In this document: in pieces, positions 7,201 to 12,816 of the stretch
Layout of the letters: each line of letters begins with the position of its first letter
How positions within the stretch are numbered: the stretch's first letter is position 1
Assembly: GCA_003243865.1 (NCBI GenBank)
Contig: QHBQ01000351.1
Span: 1 to 12,816, forward strand
Reading direction: 5' to 3'
DNA length: 12,816 nt
Source of the DNA: Candidatus Chloroheliales bacterium
GTDB taxonomy: Bacteria; Chloroflexota; Chloroflexia; QHBQ01
The notes under the pieces: generated by a model
Databases searched by the model: none
Seen by the model: only the letters and a program-made list of their open reading frames with translations
What the model was told of the DNA's origin: nothing
Made by a program: the position numbers and the translations under genes

Positions 7201-7845
7201 ATCAAGGACTATATTGACGCTTGCACCACTATTGAAGACAGTGACAGCTACATAGTGCCATTGGGAGTCAGCAAGCTGAAGTCCGGTAAGATGCAGATCA
7301 TCATCCCAAAAGCGGACGTACAAGCCTGAAGATGATTGTGAGCGACAAGCTCCTGGACCGCTGGATCCTACAAGTGATATGTCGAAGGCTTTGACGTGTC
7401 CCGATGCTCCAGTGTGGAAGAGATTCTGATCGCCAGCCTGGGAGGTTTTAAACCAGAGTTCGACCGTTCGGTCGTGGTTGCCCTGGAGTGCTGGAAGGGG
7501 AGTACCCTGGTTTCCCGTCGAGACATAGCCGGAATCACCAGCCAAGTATACTGCGGTATCGCCGCTGCTGCCGCCAAAAATGCCAGGTTGACCGAGCTTG
7601 TATTGGCTTCCCGTGTAAGTTGCATCGTAACCTGCACCTGAGGAGTCGTGTGCGATTGTTCCCGATGTCTCGTCGAGACGATAGTAGGCGCTGGGATGAT
7701 CGCTGAGTACGGCTTGCATATAGGCATTGGGCGGGTCAACGGAAGTGGTGGGGATTGGTTTTGGGAGATCTGCCTGCGCCTGCCCAGGCGGAACCAGCAA
7801 GACCAACAAACTTAGGATCGCGATGACGAAGGATCGGTTTCTCAT
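4282..7845 (-). CDS. Secreted multidomain alpha/beta hydrolase (lipase-like) with LamG, IPT/TIG and Ig-like domains
   Basis: This 1187-residue protein is probably exported and anchored by its C-terminus. Parts in order: signal peptide (1-26, cut after AQA); LamG/concanavalin-like domain (about 46-290, starting S-A-Y-Y-R-L-D-E-T-S-G); a beta-sandwich (about 320-430); a Pro-rich linker (430-447); a lipase-like alpha/beta hydrolase (about 455-770) with nucleophile elbow G-H-S588-E-G-G and candidate catalytic His748 or His754; an IPT/TIG domain (about 838-915); Ig-like domains (about 930-1005 and 1008-1103); a membrane helix (about 1120-1143) and a basic stop-transfer RRR. The substrate is unknown: a surface ester or glycoconjugate is possible. 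The ATG at 7845 has AGGAGGT 8 nt upstream. Base composition is visibly less GC-rich than the neighbours, and mobile elements lie upstream, so acquisition by transfer is likely. The last 36 residues look out of frame (see findings), so the true stop may be 4329. Confidence 0.83.
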   Translation of the reverse strand: MRNRSFVIAILSLLVLLVPPGQAQADLPKPIPTTSVDPPNAYMQAVLSDHPSAYYRLDETSGTIAHDSSGAGYDATYTGSQYKLGQPGIFGGSSGDTAVYLAGDSGYVSTGNQGTPLPALQGNHDRTVELWFKTSQAGDQNLFHTGASGHVKAFDISLVGSSGPGACRSQSSSGLYVRFWDDDLHLTGLQLADSQWHYVAVTVFNSGASVNIVLDGRQPSGYVWDGHCYTTSPKTQPFSLAYPIDTTASAIGIGTSGWRGGLSGDVDEVAIYPSALSVSELSAHYRLVSAKSSGLAVVVHNGTCGLQLSTSDGRTWCGDSLSTDNSPHQDEQVMAVFTIRNTSNAAIAIKRLIAGGRGPGGQARNWDAPNVDWPPASLTLQPGEQYEYRQSRTFSDLGDYFAEPVYQDGNDQWHGITPYSRVTFRVVVAPPQPGPYPPVPPTPTPILPCYPINPPKVVVVMLMGLNSSLPDPQPNPYDPLKEGQCAVLQYGKNPVLKQLAETFDTTGEGSNGPTLMTSLAGTGAVILPFSYQGAVFENRSTGLFRVIAYDNHVPNNADINVEARVLDIEVESIRQKWSQVKIVVIGHSEGGLIAKQWWRNFPESATKSKNIAGVFTLDAPINGASNPLGMMQSLGAKQDCTSSLPCNTLASDMAKLWLQDALKDHDDIHMALEAKKEGRGIFWPIGTRGDAVMELAGAGDPCRPNELAFQLLTYFNSDCGDVKTYLEPGRITPGNYSGHLGIFGLETHGIVYRHPDNIAWLTQQVQDAALGQSDIPALAARLGTSSYRSTFDPVSLLLGPHLASTYALPSVQSATPTVQLALTTSLQLPTGPVVQLSSPVVAPGGILTITGSGLGAAPGQVGIVSLIGGMHAITGSIVGWSDTKVTLTVPPGATSGLLIGVTGAGASFNAGFVTVLEQSSPVAALQATAPPTAPIDGLSAEIVVMASNSQSQPAAIVPIHLSDGLTVLTQTTDASGKASFQLRGYGAEHLIAFSGTAWTALDVTWNLPSPVEMTLSPSSTHPQHGEPIELSALVHDAQGHPIPNVPVMFEVAGPATTTLNPAVSTTDAAGRAVATVTNTEASAVVVGASTNYGFVSDSILIDWGASQTPLAPNTSDSGPNALLLVLLVLAFFSGILLVLAVFYYRRRARLRHHPGGARRDGPNRLQGRNHAVADCRLQIVDCRLTIP
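4296..4330. repeat. Heptamer tandem repeat (ATCTACA-type), five units
   Basis: Five consecutive 7-bp units read ATCTACA, ATCTACA, ATCTGCA, ATCTACA, ATCTGCT. The array adjoins the palindrome at 4262-4281 and is translated as the last residues of the hydrolase frame (VADCRLQIVDCRLTIP). Short heptamer arrays of this kind are known as intergenic repeats in filamentous cyanobacteria (STRR); here it is unlikely to be real protein sequence. Confidence 0.85.
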
Positions 7846-7916
7846 AGCCAGTACCTCCTAGCATAACCTTCCGCTGATTAACTGGCATTACAAATTATGG
7901 CTCGTATTAAGGGTGC

Positions 7917-7938
7917 GGTTATCTTTGGGTTATCTTTG
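7917..7938 (-). repeat. Tandem 11-bp repeat in the hydrolase leader
   Basis: GGTTATCTTTG occurs twice head to tail (7917-7927 and 7928-7938). It lies in the roughly 105-nt leader between the predicted transcription start and the hydrolase ATG. It could be a binding site for a regulator or a chance duplication; nothing in the window decides this. Confidence 0.55.
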
Positions 7939-7956
7939 GTGGGGTTTAATGCTGGT

Positions 7957-7985
7957 ATTGTATCACGATTCTGCCAACTTGTCAA
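7957..7985 (-). promoter_or_regulatory. Near-consensus extended -10 promoter of the hydrolase gene
   Basis: On the - strand, TTGACA (7985-7980, perfect consensus) is followed after 17 nt by TACAAT (7962-7957), preceded by TGA (extended -10). Transcription would start near 7950. The target-site duplication of the MITE begins 3 bp upstream of the -35 box, so the core promoter survived the insertions but everything upstream of it was displaced. Confidence 0.8.
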
Positions 7986-7987
7986 TG

Positions 7988-7996
7988 GGTGATCGC
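7988..7996. repeat. Left 9-bp target-site duplication of the MITE-like element
   Basis: GGTGATCGC here matches exactly the copy at 8926-8934. The two copies flank the 16-bp inverted repeats of the element, whose first 4 bases (TGAC, 7997-8000) are separated from the rest by the IS1-family insertion. Confidence 0.8.
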
Positions 7997-8000
7997 TGAC
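7993..8000. repeat. Left 8-bp target-site duplication of the IS1-family element
   Basis: TCGCTGAC is repeated exactly at 8797-8804, on the other side of the inverted repeats. Eight to nine base pairs is the known duplication length for IS1-family insertion. The duplicated site spans the junction of the older MITE and its own target duplication. Confidence 0.88.
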
Positions 8001-8028
8001 AGGAGTGGCTAAATGAGCAGAGTAATGT

Positions 8029-8034
8029 TATAAT
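8029..8034 (+). promoter_or_regulatory. Possible -10 box of the transposase gene
   Basis: TATAAT lies 6 nt upstream of the ATG at 8041. No good -35 box is seen at 16-18 nt distance, and no clear ribosome binding site precedes the ATG. If used, the transcript would be nearly leaderless, which would keep transposase expression low. Confidence 0.4.
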
Positions 8035-8040
8035 CAGCCC

Positions 8041-8421
8041 ATGACCAACCCCACCTGCCCCGATTGCCACTCCGCCCGCTTTGTCATCAAGAGCGGTCTG
8101 AATGATAGTGGCTCCCAGCGTTTTCGCTGCCAATCTTGCCGCCGTTACTTCACCCCACAGCCTAAACCTGCTGGCTACGACCAAAGCACCCGTGATTTCG
8201 CCCTCAAACTGCACCTCGAAGGCACCAGCTTTCGCGCGATTGGCCGCTTGCTACATCTCAATCATCAAACTGTCGCCAATTGGATTACTGCCGCGGCTGA
8301 CTTGCTGCCCGCCCAGGTAGCCGACCAGGGCGCCACTGAGAACGTCGAGATTGATGAACTATTTACCTTCGTTGGTAAAAAAAGTCCAAGTCTACGTCGG
8401 GCTAGCCATCGCGCGCGATAG
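8041..8421 (+). CDS. IS1-family transposase, N-terminal frame (InsA-like)
   Basis: This 126-residue frame begins with a four-cysteine zinc finger (C6-x-x-C9 and C29-x-x-C32), typical of the DNA-binding part of IS1 InsA. It continues with a helix-turn-helix-like stretch (about 60-90; FRAIGRLLHLNHQTVANWI) and reaches the first catalytic aspartate in V-E-I-D-E-L. After GKK the frame runs out of conserved sequence and ends in SPSLRRASHRAR. The homologous sequence continues in another frame after the seven A at 8377-8383. In known IS1 the InsA product alone represses transposition; whether that applies here is inference. Confidence 0.88.
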   Translation: MTNPTCPDCHSARFVIKSGLNDSGSQRFRCQSCRRYFTPQPKPAGYDQSTRDFALKLHLEGTSFRAIGRLLHLNHQTVANWITAAADLLPAQVADQGATENVEIDELFTFVGKKSPSLRRASHRAR

Positions 8422-8788
8422 TTACCTGATTGTGGGAGCTGCAGTAATGCAACACCGTACCCCTGAGGCGATGCAAGCACTCGCCGACCAACTGCCACTG
8501 GCGCAACGCTATTGTACTGATGGGCTAGCGATTTATCCTGAACTGGTCTACCCCGCCGCTGGTAAGCACATCCTCTCGGTGAATAAAGAAGAGACGCACA
8601 CGGTCGAGAGCAGCAATGCTAATTTGCGTACCTATCTAGGGCGGCTACGGCGCGCCAGCCGCTGCTTTAGCCGCAAGCTAGAAGCATTGTGGCGCGCGGT
8701 GCGGCTATTCGTCTGGCATCACAATCGGCGGCAGCGGGCGATACTTGCCAATCCCAAGTTGAAGAACGCCCTAACTCTGGTCTTTTAG
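8351..8788 (+). CDS. IS1-family transposase, C-terminal frame (InsB-like catalytic part)
   Basis: The frame carries the rest of the IS1 catalytic core: V-Y-V-G-L-A-I-A-R-D, then Y-C-T-D-G-L-A-I-Y (second Asp), then T-V-E-S-S-N-A-N-L-R-T-Y (Glu), and the family's C-terminal R-x-x-R-x-S-R-C-F-S-R. Conserved sequence begins only at VQVYVG after the A run. The first aspartate is in the other frame, so this frame alone is not an active transposase. Removing one A from the run joins both frames into one 248-residue protein. The nominal start (TTG 8351 or ATG 8354) is therefore probably not used. Confidence 0.85.
   Translation: MMNYLPSLVKKVQVYVGLAIARDSYLIVGAAVMQHRTPEAMQALADQLPLAQRYCTDGLAIYPELVYPAAGKHILSVNKEETHTVESSNANLRTYLGRLRRASRCFSRKLEALWRAVRLFVWHHNRRQRAILANPKLKNALTLVF
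8377..8383 (+). other. Run of seven A at the transposase frame junction
   Basis: The first frame reads GGT AAA AAA AGT; the second reads GTA AAA AAA GTC. Passing from one to the other needs a +1 (or -2) shift, not the -1 shift described for classical IS1. Slippage of RNA polymerase on the A run, or a one-base insertion in a formerly single gene, would explain it. Confidence 0.75.
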
Positions 8789-8796
8789 CCACTCCT

Positions 8797-8804
8797 TCGC
8801 TGAC
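8797..8804. repeat. Right 8-bp target-site duplication of the IS1-family element
   Basis: TCGCTGAC matches 7993-8000 exactly. Its last four bases (TGAC) are also the first four bases of the MITE-like element that follows. Confidence 0.88.
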
Positions 8805-8925
8805 ATCACGTCATAACTCCAAGCCACGCACAAATGGGACGCGGCGAGTAGATGTAGCTAGGCGCAAGATTGAGGCTAGCCGATCCATATCCTACAGCAG
8901 CTAGGACATTTATGACGTGATGTCA
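8801..8925. mobile_element. MITE-like element, 125 bp, interrupted upstream by the IS1-family element
   Basis: TGACATCACGTCATAA (8801-8816) and TTATGACGTGATGTCA (8910-8925) form a perfect 16-bp inverted repeat around a non-coding interior of 93 bp. The original left end was at 7997. The IS1-family element inserted after the first 4 bases, and its target duplication recreated those bases here, so this stretch reads as a complete copy. It is flanked by the 9-bp direct repeat GGTGATCGC (7988-7996 and 8926-8934). No reading frame is present, so movement would need a transposase supplied from elsewhere. The parent family is not recognised. Confidence 0.78.
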
Positions 8926-8934
8926 GGTGATCGC
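8926..8934. repeat. Right 9-bp target-site duplication of the MITE-like element
   Basis: GGTGATCGC matches 7988-7996 exactly and adjoins the right inverted repeat. Extending the inverted repeat to 17 bp would shorten the duplication to 7 bp, so the exact boundary is ambiguous by one base. Confidence 0.78.
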
Positions 8935-9059
8935 GGTGCTGGAAGTGCTGTTGCAAAGTCGGCACCCTGCGCGGGATAAATCCACGCCCCTACATCGGTT
9001 TCGCGCTTGTTGGGACGCAAATTCATTGCGCCCTTACAAACAACGATTCAATCTGAAAA
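8935..9059. other. Gene-free spacer with degenerate palindromic repeats
   Basis: No coding region is supported here. Two diverged members of the dispersed palindrome family lie within it. One, at about 8968-8993, reads GCGCGGGAT-AA-ATCCACGCCCC and ends in the flank CCCCTAC. The other, at 9012-9033, pairs GGGACGCAA with TTGCGCCC, with one bulged base, and is followed by TTAC. The same CCC(C/T)TAC flank is seen at the palindromes at 9060 and, as CCCCTAT, at 4262. Confidence 0.6.
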
Positions 9060-9079
9060 GGGCGCACGTCAGTGCGCCC
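9060..9079 (-). terminator. Palindromic repeat hairpin with U-tract, probable terminator of acetyl-CoA synthetase
   Basis: GGGCGCAC (9060-9067), loop GTCA and GTGCGCCC (9072-9079) make a perfect 8-bp GC-rich stem. On the - strand it is followed by TTTT (9059-9056). It lies about 45 nt downstream of the synthetase stop codon, so it can act as an intrinsic terminator even though its sequence belongs to the dispersed repeat family. Confidence 0.65.
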
Positions 9080-9098
9080 CTACGAACAACCTGTTTCA

Positions 9099-9122
9099 TC
9101 ACTAATCACCAATCACTCATCA

Positions 9123-9126
<4 letters not shown>
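9099..9126. repeat. Heptamer repeat (TCACTAA-type), four units
   Basis: Units read TCACTAA, TCACCAA, TCACTCA, TCATTAT. The array sits between the terminator-like palindrome and the synthetase gene and includes its stop codon (9123-9125). As at 4296-4330, a heptamer array is paired with a palindrome at the 3' end of a gene. Confidence 0.7.
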
Positions 9127-11105
<1,979 letters not shown>

Positions 11106-11205
11106 GATTATCTCCTCCTGAATTATTTGCCACTGTTACTTGGATAAAAGCGCAAACATGAACCATCCCGCATCTTGCGGTCAGTGGGCTAGCGAGCTGA
11201 AGCGC

Positions 11206-11240
11206 CGCTAATCTAAGCGCCCAGCCACGCTAATCTAAGC
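11206..11240. repeat. Direct repeat CGCTAATCTAAGC, two copies
   Basis: CGCTAATCTAAGC occurs at 11206-11218 and 11228-11240, a 22-bp period. The second copy runs into the larger inverted repeat that starts at 11235. It lies in the untranslated region ahead of acsA and no function can be assigned. Confidence 0.65.
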
Positions 11241-11368
11241 CCCCAGCGGGGGTTTGGGGGAGAAATGCTGCCCAGCCACAATGCCGCCCTAGCCACGCAA
11301 CGTAGAGCCCCTCAGATGAGCATGACTGGCGCTTCGAGATTCTCCCCCAACCCCCGCTGGGGGCTTAG
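11235..11368. repeat. GC-rich inverted repeat pair, about 29 bp arms, 75-bp spacer
   Basis: The left arm (11235-11264) starts CTAAGCCCCCAGCGGGGG and ends in GGGGGAGAA; the right arm (11340-11368) is its reverse complement with one base missing in a T run. Each arm also holds an internal mini-hairpin (CCCCC, three bases, GGGGG). No target duplication flanks the pair. The interior (11265-11339) is non-coding. In the acsA leader RNA the arms could pair into a long stem. Confidence 0.75.
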
Positions 11369-11409
11369 CATCGTGCTGCCCGCTGCGCTCCACAAAATTA
11401 GGGATGGCT

Positions 11410-11417
11410 TGTGTTTC
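11410..11417. repeat. Left 8-bp target-site duplication of the second MITE-like element
   Basis: TGTGTTTC is repeated exactly at 11541-11548, on the other side of the 16-bp inverted repeats. Confidence 0.8.
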
Positions 11418-11540
11418 GTAACTGTTCACACTTGCGGCCAAAGATAAGAAAAAAGCCTCGTTTGGTGTTTGCACGGCGCAGGGTTTGAGCGCGGCGAGTG
11501 CGAATCCTGAAACTCGTGGACTGTAAGTGTGAACAGTTAC
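11418..11540. mobile_element. Second MITE-like element, 123 bp, IS66-like ends
   Basis: GTAACTGTTCACACTT (11418-11433) and AAGTGTGAACAGTTAC (11525-11540) form a perfect 16-bp inverted repeat around a 91-bp non-coding interior. Exact 8-bp direct repeats (TGTGTTTC) flank it. IS66-family elements are known for ends starting GTAA and for 8-bp target duplications, so this may be a non-autonomous derivative of that family; the family call is inference. It carries no transposase. Confidence 0.8.
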
Positions 11541-11548
11541 TGTGTTTC
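11541..11548. repeat. Right 8-bp target-site duplication of the second MITE-like element
   Basis: TGTGTTTC matches 11410-11417. It adjoins a predicted -10 box at 11549-11554. Confidence 0.8.
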
Positions 11549-11577
11549 ATTATATCACAAAGTGATGGTGACGTTAA
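11549..11577 (-). promoter_or_regulatory. Candidate promoter reading toward acetyl-CoA synthetase
   Basis: On the - strand, TTAACG (11577-11572, 4 of 6 consensus bases) is followed after 17 nt by a perfect TATAAT (11554-11549). Transcription would start near 11542, inside the target duplication of the MITE-like element, and run about 440 nt through it and the inverted repeats to the acsA start. It lies directly downstream of the GNAT stop codon. No better acsA promoter was found nearer the gene. Confidence 0.5.
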
Positions 11578-11584
11578 CAGATCC

Positions 11585-12529
11585 TCAGTCAAGGTCAAAA
11601 GCAACCGGCCAAATCACCCGCCCCGGCGGGCGTTGTCCCTGCTGCACTGCTGCCATGTACTCCTCAAATGGACTGGGGCCGAGCGGGCAAACCATCGCGG
11701 CGTTCCAGGCGGTGGGTGTGGCCTGACCGAACGCCTGGGTCGAGGCAGAGAATGGATGCAGCGGCAGCACATATTCCGTCGGCGGTGTATCTGCTTCCAG
11801 GGCGTGGGCCAGCATCGCCACCATTGCTCGCGCCGCTTCGCTATCCCGCGCCAGGAAGACGCGCGGCTTGGTCGGTTCCTTGGCGTTAATCCGCGTGTAG
11901 CCAACTACCTCGTCATTGCGGGTGTAAACGGTTGCTTGCACCGCAGTATTAGGACTGAGCCAGTCGAGCAGGTCTGGCCCTGGCTCAAGCGCCATATCCA
12001 CCGCGCCTTCCTCGTGCCGCCACAGCTCTTGCAGTGCTGGCACATCCTCGCTGGTTGGCTTGCGTGTTTCCAGCAAATCTTTGGGTAGCACGTTAACGGC
12101 GGCGATGACCTGTGACGGCCCATAAGCACGCTGCTGGTAGCCGAAGCGCGGATAGTAGGTGGGATGCCCCAGCAGGATGCTCAGGCAATAACCTTTCAGC
12201 GCCGCAATCCTGTGTCCTTCCAAGATAAGGCGGCCACCGATGCCCTGCCCTTGATAGGCTGGGTCAATACCAATCGGGCTGAGGTTGACCGCCGGCACGC
12301 TTTGACTAAGCAGGCGAATCCGCTCAGGCGAGAACAGCACGTGACCAACGACGCGGCCATCAAGTTCGGCCACTAGCGAGAGTTCGGGGTCGAAGCTGCG
12401 GCGATGGCGTTGCAGCGAAACGATCAGCGACACATCCACCCGGTTGTCGAAGGCCCGCATGTGAATGTCGGCTATCGCCGGGTAGTCTGCGACCACTTCT
12501 GGCCGGATGATTATCTTTGCTGTGTCCAT
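11585..12529 (-). CDS. GNAT-family N-acetyltransferase with a second, degenerate GNAT-like half
   Basis: This 314-residue protein has an N-terminal GNAT domain (about 5-140). The acetyl-CoA loop is Y-Q-G-Q-G-I-G-G-R (92-100), preceded by L-S-P-I-G-I-D-P, and the domain ends with G-H-P-T-Y-Y-P-R-F-G-Y, the signature of the YhbS-like subgroup. Residues about 155-270 look like a degenerate second GNAT fold (E-V-V-G-Y-T-R-I near 206-215) without a clear acetyl-CoA loop. The acceptor substrate cannot be read from the sequence. The ATG at 12529 has only a weak ribosome binding site (GGGAAG). It follows cofD by 21 bp on the same strand, so both probably share a transcript. A short hairpin (ATCAC-AAA-GTGAT, 11554-11566) lies after the stop but overlaps a promoter candidate. 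Confidence 0.85.
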   Translation of the reverse strand: MDTAKIIIRPEVVADYPAIADIHMRAFDNRVDVSLIVSLQRHRRSFDPELSLVAELDGRVVGHVLFSPERIRLLSQSVPAVNLSPIGIDPAYQGQGIGGRLILEGHRIAALKGYCLSILLGHPTYYPRFGYQQRAYGPSQVIAAVNVLPKDLLETRKPTSEDVPALQELWRHEEGAVDMALEPGPDLLDWLSPNTAVQATVYTRNDEVVGYTRINAKEPTKPRVFLARDSEAARAMVAMLAHALEADTPPTEYVLPLHPFSASTQAFGQATPTAWNAAMVCPLGPSPFEEYMAAVQQGQRPPGRVIWPVAFDLD

Positions 12530-12550
12530 GCCTGCTATCTTCCCCTTTGG

Positions 12551-12816
12551 CTACTCAAAAGCAAATCTCAGCACTTCTTGTGCCAACCGCACCCGATCCT
12601 TTGCGCCACCCATTACCGTCTGCGTCACCAGCACGCGCATACCGAGCGCGACGATGTTAGGCTGCAAGGCGGCGTCGGCATTATCAATCACCATGCCTTG
12701 CACCAGCCCGGCGTAGAGGCGAGCCACGCCCAGCGCGGATGGCTCATGGCCCAGCGAACTGAGCATCTCGGCGGCGGGACCCTTCAACGCCTTGCCGCCC
12801 ACGATCGGGCTGACCG
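12551..12816 (-). CDS. cofD: 2-phospho-L-lactate transferase CofD (F420 synthesis), C-terminal fragment
   Basis: CofD (FbiA in actinobacteria) joins the lactyl or phosphoenolpyruvyl phosphate group to the deazaflavin Fo to make the F420 core. The window holds the last 87 codons; the rest lies beyond the right edge. Landmarks are S-P-I-V-G-G-K-A-L-K-G-P-A, then L-G-H-E-P-S-A-L-G-V-A-R-L-Y, M-V-I-D-N-A-D-A-A-L, and L-G-M-R-V-L-V-T-Q-T-V-M. The order and spacing match the C-terminal third of CofD. The common D-T-L-M at the end of the last motif is Q-T-V-M here. The GTG at 12802 is internal to the family and not the start. The presence of cofD implies an F420-making organism, seen in Actinobacteria, Chloroflexota and some others. 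Confidence 0.88.
   Translation of the reverse strand, partial: VSPIVGGKALKGPAAEMLSSLGHEPSALGVARLYAGLVQGMVIDNADAALQPNIVALGMRVLVTQTVMGGAKDRVRLAQEVLRFAFE

Larger units (their letters stand above)
8001..8796 (+). mobile_element. IS1-family insertion sequence, complete, 796 bp
   Basis: The ends are defined by a perfect 13-bp inverted repeat, AGGAGTGGCTAAA (8001-8013) and its complement (8784-8796), directly bounded by the 8-bp duplication TCGCTGAC. Length and duplication size fit the IS1 family (about 0.7-0.8 kb). It encodes a transposase with an N-terminal zinc finger and a DDE-type catalytic domain in two overlapping frames. The transposase stop codon (8786-8788) lies inside the right inverted repeat. 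Intact ends and matching duplications indicate a fairly recent insertion. Confidence 0.92.

Noticed and set aside
8801..8925. Possible tRNA or structured ncRNA between the 16-bp inverted repeats
   Set aside because: No cloverleaf arms, T-loop or conserved anticodon stem; the flanking 9-bp duplication explains the inverted repeats as transposon ends.
11235..11368. GC-rich inverted repeat pair as a third transposon-like element
   Set aside because: No direct repeat flanks the arms and each arm has its own internal hairpin, so two oppositely oriented copies of a short repeat are more likely.
11498..12088. 196-codon open frame on the + strand overlapping the MITE-like element and the GNAT gene
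   Set aside because: It begins in a non-coding repeat and then runs antisense to the GNAT gene; no start signals or known motifs.

Overview
The window is high-GC bacterial DNA. I infer a member of the Chloroflexota (order unknown). The grounds are a coenzyme F420 gene (cofD) next to a lysine-dehydrogenase-like gene, a SurA_N-TlpA thiol protein beside CcdA, and many intergenic palindromes and heptamer repeats. This is inference from gene content; no rRNA or marker gene is present.

Positions 1-2985 (+ strand) hold a tight thiol-redox operon: the end of a glutaredoxin-like gene, a DUF2085 membrane protein, CcdA, and a membrane-anchored protein joining a SurA_N-like region to a TlpA-type thioredoxin. 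The first two genes overlap by 4 nt and the last two by 8 nt. CcdA would carry electrons across the membrane to the outward-facing thioredoxin. It converges on a lysine-dehydrogenase-like NAD(P) oxidoreductase (3002-4150, - strand), which has its own clear sigma70-type promoter.

Positions 4262-9122 look accessory. A 1187-residue secreted multidomain alpha/beta hydrolase (- strand), visibly less GC-rich than its neighbours, ends in palindromic and heptamer repeats. Upstream it has a near-consensus promoter. Immediately beyond that promoter lies a nested insertion: a 125-bp MITE-like element (16-bp terminal inverted repeats, 9-bp target duplication) that was itself hit by a 796-bp IS1-family element (13-bp inverted repeats, 8-bp target duplication). 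The two transposase reading frames are split at a run of seven A.

Positions 9123-11105 encode acetyl-CoA synthetase (- strand). Its roughly 480-bp upstream region is packed with repeats, including a second MITE-like element (123 bp, 16-bp inverted repeats beginning GTAA, 8-bp target duplication) lying exactly where a predicted promoter should start transcription. The window ends with a GNAT acetyltransferase just downstream of a truncated cofD (coenzyme F420 synthesis), both on the - strand.

The most notable items are the nested transposons with readable target duplications, the palindromic repeat translated inside the thioredoxin gene, and the SurA_N-TlpA fusion.
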